Below are positions 27,175 through 35,905 of a DNA stretch of 64,000 nucleotides, one piece after another (within the stretch, counting starts at the first letter, position 1; the number at the start of each line of letters is the position of its first letter). A program made the translations under genes and the position numbers. Below the pieces are notes generated by a model that was not told the origin of the DNA, ran no database searches, and saw only the letters and a list, made by a program, of their open reading frames with translations. This DNA comes from Janibacter sp. HTCC2649 (GTDB lineage: Bacteria; Actinomycetota; Actinomycetes; Actinomycetales; Dermatophilaceae), in contig NZ_CH672413.1 of assembly GCF_000152705.1 (NCBI RefSeq), positions 3,689,046-3,753,045 on the forward strand. The letters run 5' to 3'.

Positions 27175-28467
27175 TCAGAGGAGGCCCTGGCGTTTGAGGG
27201 CCAGGTAGTGGTCGACGAGCGCGAGCGGCAGGCGCTCGGGTGGCTGGTCCAGGACCTCGACACCCAAGGACTGGAACGCCCCTGCGGTCCGGGCACGCAG
27301 GCCCACGGTCCGCTCGGCTGCTGCCGCGGCATACACCTCTGTTGCTGTTCCACGCCCGAGGCGCAACGCTTCAACGGCTGGGTCGGAGACCGAGGCGATG
27401 ACGACGCGGTGGCGGGACGCCAGGGCCGGCAGGACCGGGAGGAGACCCTCCTCGAGTGCGGACGACTCGAGCGGCGTGATGAGCACGACGAGCGCACGCT
27501 GCGCGCCAACCTTCGTCACCTCTGAAGCGAGCAGCCGCCAGTCGGCCTCGATGAGCTGGGCGTCGACGGGAGCGAGCTCCGAGATGGCGTCGTGCAACAG
27601 GGCGGCGCGGTCGTGACCCGAGACGTGGGCGCGCACGGTCCGATCGCCCGCGATGACGTGGACCCGGTCCCGGGCGTGCCCGGCGATCGCGGTGAGGAAG
27701 AGCGTGGCGTCCATCCCCGAGTCGAGTCGCGGGGCGTCCCCGACGCGGCCGGCGCTCGTGCGGGACGTGTCGAGGACGATGACGATGCGCCGGTGCTGCT
27801 CGGGCTGCCAGGTGCGCACGACGAGGGCCTGCCGCCGCGCGGTCGCCCGCCAGTCGATGGAGCGCACGTCGTCGCCTTCGACGTAGTCACGCAGCGAGTC
27901 GAACTCCGTGCCCTGCCCGCGGGTGCGCATGGCGGCCCGCCCATCGAGCTGGCGCAGGACGGCAAGTCGGCTGGGGATGTGTTTGCGCGACGGGAACGGG
28001 TGGAGCACCCGCAGGCGCCCGGGGACCTCCAACGAGGCCTGCCGGGCAGCGAGGCCGAGCGGTCCCCGCAGGCGGACGGTGACGCGGTCGGCGATCCGGT
28101 CGCCGCGTCGTGTGGGCGTCAGAGCGGTGGTGAGACGCGTGCGTTCGCCACCGGAAAGCCGGAGAGTATGCCGGGTCAGCTCGGCTCCCGTGGATGGCGG
28201 CCACGCATCGCGCAGGAGCCCGCGCGCGGTCCGGGTCCCGGGGTTCGTGACGAGGAGTGAGCTGCTGACCGATTCGCCGAGCCTCACCGACGTGGGCAGG
28301 GCGCGCTCGAACCTCAGGCTCCGTGGCCTGGGCGCGAGCAGGACATCCACGGCCACGACCACCGCACAGAGCAGCAGCCAGAGCCACACCGTGGACGCGG
28401 TGGGCCGGAGCACCACCGGCACGATGCCGAGGAGGACGAGCCAGAGAGCTCGTGAGGTGAGAGCCAT
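27175..28467 (-). CDS. DUF58 protein with degenerate VWA fold
   Basis: 430 aa. Two N-terminal membrane helices, then GTEFDSLRDYVEGDDVRSID and WRATARRQALVVR, the DUF58 signature, and IVLDTSRTSAG, where the VWA metal motif DxSxS is incomplete. DUF58 proteins pair with MoxR AAA ATPases in putative chaperone or cofactor-insertion systems. Follows the MoxR gene by 16 bp; last gene of the leftward operon. Confidence 0.9.
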   Translation of the reverse strand: MALTSRALWLVLLGIVPVVLRPTASTVWLWLLLCAVVVAVDVLLAPRPRSLRFERALPTSVRLGESVSSSLLVTNPGTRTARGLLRDAWPPSTGAELTRHTLRLSGGERTRLTTALTPTRRGDRIADRVTVRLRGPLGLAARQASLEVPGRLRVLHPFPSRKHIPSRLAVLRQLDGRAAMRTRGQGTEFDSLRDYVEGDDVRSIDWRATARRQALVVRTWQPEQHRRIVIVLDTSRTSAGRVGDAPRLDSGMDATLFLTAIAGHARDRVHVIAGDRTVRAHVSGHDRAALLHDAISELAPVDAQLIEADWRLLASEVTKVGAQRALVVLITPLESSALEEGLLPVLPALASRHRVVIASVSDPAVEALRLGRGTATEVYAAAAAERTVGLRARTAGAFQSLGVEVLDQPPERLPLALVDHYLALKRQGLL

Positions 28468-28483
28468 CAGCAGTCAGCAGGAC

Positions 28484-29509
28484 TCAGCGGGGGACCGGGA
28501 CGGAACCCAGGGCGCTGTCGAGGACGGCGGAGACGTCGACACCCTCGAGCTCGGCCTCGGGTCGCAGGGACAACCGGTGAGCGAGGGTCGCGTGGGCCAG
28601 CGACTTGACGTCGTCGGGCGTGACGTAGCCACGACCGTTGAGCCAGGCCCACGCTCGCGCTGTCGACATGAGCGCCGTCGCGCCACGAGGGCTGACGCCC
28701 AGGGACAGCGACGGGGAGCTGCGGGTCGCGCGCGCGATGTCGACGACGTAGGCCGCGATGTCGTCGCTGACCTCGACCTGGCGCACCGCGTCGGCGCCGG
28801 CTTCGAGGTCGGCCGCGGAGGCGACCGGGCCCAGACCTGCGGCGCCGAGGTCGCGGGGGTCGAACCCGTCGGCGTGACGGCGGAGGACGGCGACCTCGTC
28901 GGCGCGAGGAGGCAGGGGCAGGGTGACCTTGAGGAGGAAGCGGTCGAGCTGGGCCTCGGGAAGCGGATAGGTGCCTTCGTACTCGACCGGGTTCTGGGTC
29001 GCGGCCACCATGAACGGCGGGGCGAGGGGGTGCGGCTGACCGTCGACGCTGACCTGCCGCTCCTCCATGGCCTCGAGCAGGGCGGACTGGGTCTTGGGTG
29101 GCGTCCGGTTGATCTCGTCCGCGAGCAGGATGTTGGTGAACACCGGCCCCTGACGGAAGGTGAAGTCACTGGTGCGCGCGTCGAACACGAGCGAACCGGT
29201 GAGGTCGCCGGGCATGAGGTCAGGGGTGAACTGGACCCGCTTGGTCTGCACGTCGAGGGCCTGCGACAGGGAGCGGACGAGCAGGGTCTTGGCGACGCCG
29301 GGAACTCCCTCGAGCAGGATGTGGCCGCGGCAGAGCAGGGCGACGAGGAGGCCGGTGACGGCGGCGTCCTGGCCGACGACCGCCTTGGCGACCTCGGCGC
29401 GCACCCGCAGCAGCGCGTCTCGGGCCTCGGGTGCGGCGGCCGCCGGAGCAGTCGGCCGAGGGGCGGCGGGCTGGGGAGCGGTGTTCTCGGGCGTGACGTT
29501 GTCGGTCAT
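28484..29509 (-). CDS. MoxR-family AAA+ ATPase
   Basis: 341 aa. Walker A GVPGVAKTLLVRSL, Walker B ILLADEINRTPPKTQSALLEA and sensor MVAATQNPVEYEGTYPLPEA. MoxR ATPases are thought to remodel or mature protein complexes together with VWA/DUF58 partners. Overlaps the DUF4350 gene by ATGA. The N-terminal 25 residues are a low-complexity Pro/Ala stretch. Confidence 0.93.
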   Translation of the reverse strand: MTDNVTPENTAPQPAAPRPTAPAAAAPEARDALLRVRAEVAKAVVGQDAAVTGLLVALLCRGHILLEGVPGVAKTLLVRSLSQALDVQTKRVQFTPDLMPGDLTGSLVFDARTSDFTFRQGPVFTNILLADEINRTPPKTQSALLEAMEERQVSVDGQPHPLAPPFMVAATQNPVEYEGTYPLPEAQLDRFLLKVTLPLPPRADEVAVLRRHADGFDPRDLGAAGLGPVASAADLEAGADAVRQVEVSDDIAAYVVDIARATRSSPSLSLGVSPRGATALMSTARAWAWLNGRGYVTPDDVKSLAHATLAHRLSLRPEAELEGVDVSAVLDSALGSVPVPR

Positions 29510-30699
29510 GGGCGGTGTGCCTTCTCCTCGAGGTCGGACAGGTCCTGGGCGAGCCGCACGAGGGCGGCGTCATCGGTGGGTTGGGGGCCGGCGACGAGGT
29601 CGAGCACCTCGCGCACGGGGCGGCCAGTGGCGGCCGAGATGGCTCGGGCCACGGTGTCGACAGAGTCTCCACGACGCAGGCCGAGGCGAGCCCGAAGCCG
29701 GTCGAGGGTGGCGAGCCGGAGCACGGTGGCGGCGCGCGGTCGGTCCTGCGCGCGTCGGTAGAGCCGGCCCCGGCTCTCGGTCGTCTCCACAGCACGCACG
29801 ACCACGGGCAGTGGTTCGCGCACGAGCCGCCCGAGTCGCCGACCGCGGACGAGGGCCAGCATGAGGAGTCCAACGGCGCCGATAGCGAGGGCGGGCGGGA
29901 TCCATCGAGGCAGGAGGGAGCCGTCGTCGGCGCCGGTCGCGTCCGTGTCGACGAGGTCGGCGATGTCGGGTTGGTACCAGATGAGCCGGGACGAAGCACC
30001 CAGCAGTCGCAGTGCGATGGCCGCGTTGTCCTCTTGGGTGATCACCCCGTTGGTGAAGCCGGTCGTGCTCCCGACGATGGTCAGCTGTGGGTGCCCGGAG
30101 GTCGAGGGGAGCTCGAGGAGCCCGGCGCCGTGCTGGCCCTCGCCCTCGTCGCCGCCATCGCCGGCCGCGATGGTGAGGGGGAAGCACGCCTTGGCCTGCG
30201 TCGCATCGCTGCCGGCCTCATAGCGCGTGTCGATGCCGAGGAGCGAGTCACCTTGGTCGACGGTGCCGATGTCGCACCGGCTCTCGACCTGGATGGCGGC
30301 GCCGACGGCGAGGGCAGTGGCGTCGGCGCGCAGGGCCTTCAGCTGCTCGGTCGAGGGGGACAGCACGACGATGCGGTCGACACCGAGGGACTCCTGGCGC
30401 AGCGTCGTGGCCGCGCCCAGGCCGAAGTTGCGCGTGTTGGCGACCACGACAGTCGTGTCGTCATCGCGCTCCTTGAGTGCGGCGACCGCGTCGTCGATGG
30501 ACGAGCTGGTCTCGACGTCGACGCCGTTCTGTTGGAGCACTGCGACCAGGGCCGCACCCCCTGCTGGGCCGACACCCTCGGGATCCATCGGGTCGCCGGG
30601 TGGCGTCGTCGCGATCGCGATGGCGGCGAGGGCGCCCACAGCCAGCACGACCACGAGGGCCCACAACCCCGGCCGACGCCAGCGCGCCAGGCCCGTCAT
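29506..30699 (-). CDS. DUF4350 membrane protein
   Basis: 397 aa. An N-terminal membrane helix (LWALVVVLAVGALAAIAIAT), a large exported region with GPAGGAALVAVLQQNGVDVE typical of DUF4350, then a second helix (PALAIGAVGLLMLALV) and a cytoplasmic tail ending in a charged segment. Function unknown. Linked by ATGA overlaps to both neighbours, so translation of the cluster is probably coupled. Confidence 0.85.
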   Translation of the reverse strand: MTGLARWRRPGLWALVVVLAVGALAAIAIATTPPGDPMDPEGVGPAGGAALVAVLQQNGVDVETSSSIDDAVAALKERDDDTTVVVANTRNFGLGAATTLRQESLGVDRIVVLSPSTEQLKALRADATALAVGAAIQVESRCDIGTVDQGDSLLGIDTRYEAGSDATQAKACFPLTIAAGDGGDEGEGQHGAGLLELPSTSGHPQLTIVGSTTGFTNGVITQEDNAAIALRLLGASSRLIWYQPDIADLVDTDATGADDGSLLPRWIPPALAIGAVGLLMLALVRGRRLGRLVREPLPVVVRAVETTESRGRLYRRAQDRPRAATVLRLATLDRLRARLGLRRGDSVDTVARAISAATGRPVREVLDLVAGPQPTDDAALVRLAQDLSDLEEKAHRP

Positions 30700-31328
30700 G
30701 ACGTCGCACCCAGAGGTGTCAGCACGGGCCGGCTCCGGGCCAGTCGATCGTCGAGAGCGAGGACTCCGCGGGCGTCGTCCTCGGTGGCGCGGTCGTGTCC
30801 GTAGCGCACCGCGTCGAACCGGTCGGCGCTCGCCCGCAGGCCCTCACCTTCGTCGGGGAAGGCGCGCGACAGCTCGAGTGAGGCCTCGTGAGCCGTGCGC
30901 CCGGGCAGCTCGTCGAGCACGGTCCGCTCCACGCCCGACGAGACAATGGCCCGATAGGAGTCAAGGACGACCGTGTCCCAGTCACGTTCTCGCACAGCAG
31001 CTTGCGCGCGACTTCGGTATGCCGCAGCGTCGACTCCGCGTTCGTCGAGGACTCCGCGGTCGTCGCCTGAACGACGGGCCCGCGCCTCGGGTCGCAGCAG
31101 CACCACGACGACGAGGGCGACGACCGCCAGGCCGATGAGGAGGACGATCACGAACACCCAACTCGGCAGGCCGACTCCTCCGGTGCCGTTGAACAGCCCG
31201 GACAACCACTCCTGGAAGCGGTCCCAGAGACTGGGCTCCACGGCATACCGAGGTTTGGCGAGTTCGTCCTCGAGCAGGCGACGGCCATCGCTCCGGGACG
31301 GGTCGAGCGGTGGCGCGTCGAAGATCAT
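30696..31328 (-). CDS. DUF4129 membrane protein
   Basis: 210 aa from ATG 31328, which overlaps the preceding stop (ATGA); an ATG at 31346 is less likely. One membrane helix (SWVFVIVLLIGLAVVALVVVVLL) follows PRYAVEPSLWDRFQEWL, and the cytoplasmic tail holds the DUF4129 segment (RDWDTVVLDSYRAIVSSGVE). Part of the MoxR/DUF58/DUF4350 set. Confidence 0.85.
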   Translation of the reverse strand: MIFDAPPLDPSRSDGRRLLEDELAKPRYAVEPSLWDRFQEWLSGLFNGTGGVGLPSWVFVIVLLIGLAVVALVVVVLLRPEARARRSGDDRGVLDERGVDAAAYRSRAQAAVRERDWDTVVLDSYRAIVSSGVERTVLDELPGRTAHEASLELSRAFPDEGEGLRASADRFDAVRYGHDRATEDDARGVLALDDRLARSRPVLTPLGATS

Positions 31329-32467
31329 GCCGAGGCGCGGGGCCATGGTGCGCCGGCAGCGCCCTGCGCGGTCTGGATGAGCTGGACGTCGAGGCCCTCG
31401 CGACGGATGCGGTGATCGACGTAGAGGAGCGCGTCGAGGCCGGCCGTGATGGGAGTGGTGATGGCGCCGGCGAAGACGCCCGTGACGCCGGTGAGCACGG
31501 CCTGCCAGATGTACATCTGGTCGAGGGGGATGCCCGTGAAGGCGAGTCCCGCCGCGAGCAGGGTGAGGGGGAGGGTGATGACCGACCCTGCGATGGCGAT
31601 GCAGATCGCGGCGAGGATGCGAATGCCGAGCAGGCGCCAGAACAGGTTCCCGCCGGTGAGCCGCCAGGACCGCCCGAACGCCTTGCCGACGCCGAGGTTC
31701 TCGAGCATGACCGAGGGTGTGACGAACGCGAGTCGCGTCCAGAGGAAGAGCATCACGACGATCGCGACCACGCCCGCGAGGAACAACAGGGCGAATCCGG
31801 CCGCGAGGGCGCCATCACTGCCCCCCGTGCCGCCGGCGACGAGCAGGGCCACGGGAAGGGCGAAGATCGCACTGAAGACGACGACGTAGATGAGGACGGT
31901 GAGGAGGGTGGCGCCGATGAGCGGCCAGATGCGGTGGATGGTCCCGCGCCAGGTCTCCCCGGCGCTGACCTTGCGACCGAGGACGGCCTGGCCGATGACG
32001 TAGGCGAGGAATCCGGTGAGCAGGATCGTCGAGAACCACGAGCCGATCGACGGGATGACCGAGCCGAGCGAACCCAGGAGCCCGGCCGTGTCGCTGTTGA
32101 CCGAGTCCTCGAACGAAATCGACTCCTCCTGGCTCGACACCCAGGCGCCGAGCGCGGTGAAGGGCACGAGGAAGACCAGGGACGTCAAGGCAGCCAGACC
32201 AACGGTGGCGCCGACGTTGCCCCGGACCGCGCGGAACACCGCACCGAAGAGGTCGTTCATCGTCAGGGGCCGCAGCGGGATGATGCCGGGTCGCAGGTCC
32301 AGCTGCCTCGGCGACACGTAGGGCGGTCGCTGCTGCGGCGGCTGCTGGAACTGCTGTTGGGGGTATGCCGGGGAGGGCTGCTGGGGCGGGGCAGGGACCG
32401 GCTGGGGTGGCTGCGGCTCCGGACGTCCGGAATCCCCTCCGGGTGCGGTCCAACCCTGGTCGCTCAT
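31325..32467 (-). CDS. Multi-pass membrane protein with Pro/Gln-rich N-terminus
   Basis: 380 aa from ATG 32467 (MSDQGWTAPGG). Residues about 12-60 are Pro/Gln-rich and disordered; PGIIPLRPLTMNDLFGAVFRAVRGN follows, then six or so membrane helices. This resembles the membrane domain found in some glycerophosphodiester phosphodiesterases (no catalytic domain here). First gene of the MoxR operon. It diverges from the DivIVA-like gene. Confidence 0.8.
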   Translation of the reverse strand: MSDQGWTAPGGDSGRPEPQPPQPVPAPPQQPSPAYPQQQFQQPPQQRPPYVSPRQLDLRPGIIPLRPLTMNDLFGAVFRAVRGNVGATVGLAALTSLVFLVPFTALGAWVSSQEESISFEDSVNSDTAGLLGSLGSVIPSIGSWFSTILLTGFLAYVIGQAVLGRKVSAGETWRGTIHRIWPLIGATLLTVLIYVVVFSAIFALPVALLVAGGTGGSDGALAAGFALLFLAGVVAIVVMLFLWTRLAFVTPSVMLENLGVGKAFGRSWRLTGGNLFWRLLGIRILAAICIAIAGSVITLPLTLLAAGLAFTGIPLDQMYIWQAVLTGVTGVFAGAITTPITAGLDALLYVDHRIRREGLDVQLIQTAQGAAGAPWPRASA

Positions 32468-32535
32468 CTGTTTCTCCCCGTGGCAGTGACTGTCACGAAC
32501 CCTAACCGAGCAGGTCGCGGCCATAGGCTTGACCC

Positions 32536-32910
32536 ATGGATCCCGTGACACTGGTCAGCACCGTGCGCAACGCAGCCTTCGGCTCGACCCAGTTCCGGAG
32601 CGGGTACGACGAGGTCGCGGTCGACCAGTTCCTCGACGAGCTCGTCCGCGCCGTCGAGCGTGGCTCGTCCGGCACGGAGGTGGCTGCGATCGCGAGCAGT
32701 GCCAGGCTCCCCACGACGTCGATGCGACGGGGCTATGACTGTGGAGACGTCGACGCCCTCCTGGACGAGGTGGTCCGTCAGGCGTCGGGGTCGGACGAGA
32801 CGCCACCACGGAGCGCCGCTGCCGCTGCCGCAGTCTCCGTCCCCGCCACGATCAGCGAGGAGCGCTCCGGACTCGGGGCCCGGTTGCTGCGGGTCCTGCG
32901 CGGCGACTGA
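32536..32910 (+). CDS. Small protein with two DivIVA-type motifs
   Basis: 124 aa. Two short repeats, FRSGYDEVAVDQFLDELV (about 21-38) and RRGYDCGDVDALLDEVV (about 64-80), each match the DivIVA N-terminal membrane-targeting motif (F/MRGYD..VD.FLD). No long coiled coil follows, unlike Wag31/DivIVA. Probably a small polar or septal membrane-curvature-associated protein; role unknown. Confidence 0.78.
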   Translation: MDPVTLVSTVRNAAFGSTQFRSGYDEVAVDQFLDELVRAVERGSSGTEVAAIASSARLPTTSMRRGYDCGDVDALLDEVVRQASGSDETPPRSAAAAAAVSVPATISEERSGLGARLLRVLRGD

Positions 32911-32923
32911 CGCGTCGCCACGA

Positions 32924-33541
32924 CTACCCGGCGGACGTGGCCAGGCGCGCTTCGACATCGGTGGCGCGCGCTGCCTCGGCGCCGAGGGCGACCTGACGGC
33001 GCACGACCTCCGGCTCGGCGCGCATCAGCGCGAGCCCGCGGCGCACGAGCACCATCGGCGGCTTGCGGCGTTCCTTGAGGTCACGGGCCAGTCGCCGGAC
33101 GAACGTCACGAACGGTCGGTGGTGGATGCACCAGGCGCTGTGCAGGATCCCCGCGTCACGCAGGGCGGCCACGATCTCGGCAGCGAAGATCCCCTCGGCG
33201 AGGATGAGCTCGTCGGGGCCCGCGGTCACGGTGGTCGTGGAGACGGCGCGACTCACCGAGATGTCGTAGACCGGCGTGGCGGCCGACCCGGTGTCGACGA
33301 GCTCGGCGAGGGCGGCCACGGCCTCGGACGCATTCCAGGAGTCCGGGTGGTCCCAGTCGATGATGCCGAGCTCGTCGCTGCGGGGCATCGACGGGTCATC
33401 CTCGTCGCGATAGAAGTCGTCGAGCCGCACGATCGGCCACCCGTGGGTGGTGTGGAGACGTTCGGCGAGACGTGACTTGCCGGCGCCACTCGGTCCGGCG
33501 AGGACGACGATGCGTGCCCGACCGGTCTGCGCCGGAGTCAA
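32924..33541 (-). CDS. Uridine-kinase-like P-loop protein
   Basis: 205 aa. IVVLAGPSGAGKSRLAERL is Walker A, and VRLDDFYRDEDDP and DWDHPDSWN match the substrate-binding part of uridine/nucleoside kinases. Its ATG overlaps the stop of the half-length ALDH gene (ATGA), so it is the last gene of a deoC operon. That suggests a nucleoside or (deoxy)ribose-linked kinase, but the substrate is not shown. Confidence 0.78.
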   Translation of the reverse strand: MTPAQTGRARIVVLAGPSGAGKSRLAERLHTTHGWPIVRLDDFYRDEDDPSMPRSDELGIIDWDHPDSWNASEAVAALAELVDTGSAATPVYDISVSRAVSTTTVTAGPDELILAEGIFAAEIVAALRDAGILHSAWCIHHRPFVTFVRRLARDLKERRKPPMVLVRRGLALMRAEPEVVRRQVALGAEAARATDVEARLATSAG

Positions 33542-34443
33542 CGGCCCTTGGGGTGCCAGACCGTCTTGGTCTCGAGGAAGGCTGTGAGTCGGGACAGGTC
33601 AGGGGTCGCGGTCCAGTCAGGCTCCACCGCACCGGCACCCGAACCAGCGGGGCGCAGGACGCGCTTGAGGTTCTCGGCGCTGGCCTCCTCAAGGGCGCCC
33701 CAGTCGACGCCCTCGGCGCCAGCGGCACCGGCGAGGTCGATCGCGTTGACGTCGCGGTGGCTCGCGAGCCACGGGGCGATCTCGGCGGCCTTGCCCGTGA
33801 TGATGTTGACGACACCGCCGGGCACGTCCGACGTGGCGAGGCACTCGGCGAGCGTGATCGCGGGCAGCGGACGGTCGGCACTCGTCACGACGACGACGGC
33901 GTTGCCGGACACGATGACGGGCGCGATGACCGACACGAGACCGAGCAGGCTCGACTCCTGCGGCGCGAGGACGGCGACGACGCCGGTCGGCTCGGAGCCC
34001 GAGATGTTGAAGAACGGACCGGCGACGGGGTTCAGCCCACCGAGGATCTGGACGTACTTGTCGGACCACCCGGCATACCAGACCCAGCGGTCAATCGCCT
34101 GTGACACAACGGCTTCCGCCGCTGCGGGGGAGAGACCCTCGGCGTCGCGGACCTCCTGGACGAGCTGCGGGCGACGGGCTTCCATGACCTCGGCGACGCG
34201 GTAGAGAACCTGACCGCGGTTGTATGCCGTGGCGCCGGCCCAGCCGGGCTGCGCGGCTCGCGCTGCGGTGACCGCGTCGCGGGCGTCCTTGCGTGATCCC
34301 TGGGCTGCGTTCGCGAGGAAGGCACCCTTCTGAGCCTTTCCCTTCGGGGCGGAATGGACCTCGTAGGAACGACCACTCTCGCTGCGCGGGAACTTGCCGC
34401 CGATGTAGAGCTTGTAGGTCTTCTTCACGTCAACGCGGCTCAT
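33538..34443 (-). CDS. Half-length ALDH paralogue without catalytic Cys
   Basis: 301 aa against about 480 for a full enzyme. It keeps the N-terminal NAD-binding part (KLYIGGKFPRSESGRSYEV, VAVLAPQESSLLGLVSVIAP, DVPGGVVNIITGKAAE) but ends before the segment that holds the nucleophilic Cys and the C-terminal domain, so it should not oxidise aldehydes alone. It overlaps the full ALDH gene (ATGA) and the kinase-like gene (ATGA), which argues it is maintained and not a relic. A regulatory or structural partner of the full ALDH is possible. Confidence 0.85.
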   Translation of the reverse strand: MSRVDVKKTYKLYIGGKFPRSESGRSYEVHSAPKGKAQKGAFLANAAQGSRKDARDAVTAARAAQPGWAGATAYNRGQVLYRVAEVMEARRPQLVQEVRDAEGLSPAAAEAVVSQAIDRWVWYAGWSDKYVQILGGLNPVAGPFFNISGSEPTGVVAVLAPQESSLLGLVSVIAPVIVSGNAVVVVTSADRPLPAITLAECLATSDVPGGVVNIITGKAAEIAPWLASHRDVNAIDLAGAAGAEGVDWGALEEASAENLKRVLRPAGSGAGAVEPDWTATPDLSRLTAFLETKTVWHPKGR

Positions 34444-35888
34444 GACTGCGTTCCCTTCACGTAGGCCTCGAGGCCGTGTCGGCCACCCTCACGGCCGTAG
34501 CCGGACTCCTTGTAGCCACCGAACGGGCTTGTCGGGTCGAACTGGTTGAACGTGTTGGCCCAGACGACTCCGGCCTTGAGCTGGTCGGCCATCCAGAGGA
34601 TGCGCGAACCCTTCTCGGTCCAGATGCCTGCGGACAGGCCGTAGGGCGTGTTGTTGGCCTTGGCCACGGCTTCCTGTGGGGTGCGGAACGTCAGCACCGA
34701 CAGGACGGGTCCGAAGATCTCTTCCTGGGCGATGCGGTGCGTCTGCGTGACCCCGGTGAAAACCGTTGGCCTGAACCAGAATCCCTTGCTCGGGAGTTCG
34801 CAGCCGTTGTCCCAGCGCACGGCGCCCTCGCCCTCACCGGCGTCGGTGAGCGCGATGATCCGGTCGAGCTGGGCCTTGCTGTTGATGGCGCCGACGTCGG
34901 TGTTCTTGTCGAGCGGGTCGCCGACGCGCAGGGTCTCGAGGCGACGCTTGAGGCGACTCTCGACCTCGTCGGCGATGGTCTCCTGCACCAGGAGTCGCGA
35001 ACCGGCGCAGCAGACGTGGCCCTGGTTGAAGAAGATGCCGGTGACGATGCCCTCGACCGCCTGGTCGATGGCGGCGTCGTCGAAGACGATGTTGGCGGCC
35101 TTGCCCCCGAGCTCGAGCGTCGCCTTCTTGCGGGTGCCGGAGATGGCGCGGGCGATCATCTTGCCGACGCCGGTCGACCCGGTGAAGGCGAGCTTGTCGA
35201 TGCCGGGGTGGTCGACGATCGCCTGACCGGTCGGGCCCGCACCGGTGACGATGTTGACGACACCCGGGGGCAGGTCGGCCTGCTGGCACACCTCGGCGAA
35301 GAGCAGCGCCGTCAGCGGCGTGGTCTCGGCGGGCTTGAGGACGACGGTGTTGCCTGTCGCGAGGGCCGGGGCGATCTTCCACGCGAGCATGAGCATGGGG
35401 AAGTTCCACGGGATGATCTGCCCGACCACACCGTGAGGCTGGGGGTTCGCACCACCGGGCAATGCGGCATACCCGAGCTTGTCGGCCCAGCCGGCGTTGT
35501 AGAAGAAGTGAGCGGCAGCGAGCGGGATGTCGACGTCGCGGCTCTCCTTGATCGGCTTGCCGTTGTCGAGGGTCTCGAGAACCGCGAACTCGCGCGCGCG
35601 CTCCTGGAGGATGCGGGCGATGCGGTAGAGGTACTTGCCGCGATCGGCGCCGGACATCTTGGACCACACGCGCGTGTATGCCGTGCGCGCAGCTTTCACG
35701 GCCGCGTCGACATCCGCTTCGCTTGCCGCGGAGACCTCGGCGAGGACCTCTTCGGTGGCGGGGCTGATCGACTTGAAGCTGGTTCCGGAGCCGTCGACGA
35801 ACTCGCCGTTGATGAAGAGTCCGTAGGAGCTCTTGAGGTCGACGACGGACCGGGACTCGGGGGCCGGTGCGTACTCAAACTTGGGCAT
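34440..35888 (-). CDS. NAD(P)-dependent aldehyde dehydrogenase
   Basis: 482 aa. Full-length fold: IIPWNFPMLMLAWKIAPALA, FTGSTGVGKMIARA, the general-base Glu in LELGGKAANIVF and the nucleophile in FNQGHVCCAGSR. Located between deoC and the half-ALDH with a 17-bp gap to deoC. Its likely substrate is the acetaldehyde released by DeoC; broader aldehyde use is possible. Confidence 0.93.
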   Translation of the reverse strand: MPKFEYAPAPESRSVVDLKSSYGLFINGEFVDGSGTSFKSISPATEEVLAEVSAASEADVDAAVKAARTAYTRVWSKMSGADRGKYLYRIARILQERAREFAVLETLDNGKPIKESRDVDIPLAAAHFFYNAGWADKLGYAALPGGANPQPHGVVGQIIPWNFPMLMLAWKIAPALATGNTVVLKPAETTPLTALLFAEVCQQADLPPGVVNIVTGAGPTGQAIVDHPGIDKLAFTGSTGVGKMIARAISGTRKKATLELGGKAANIVFDDAAIDQAVEGIVTGIFFNQGHVCCAGSRLLVQETIADEVESRLKRRLETLRVGDPLDKNTDVGAINSKAQLDRIIALTDAGEGEGAVRWDNGCELPSKGFWFRPTVFTGVTQTHRIAQEEIFGPVLSVLTFRTPQEAVAKANNTPYGLSAGIWTEKGSRILWMADQLKAGVVWANTFNQFDPTSPFGGYKESGYGREGGRHGLEAYVKGTQS

Positions 35889-35905
35889 CTCGATGTCCTT
35901 GGTGC

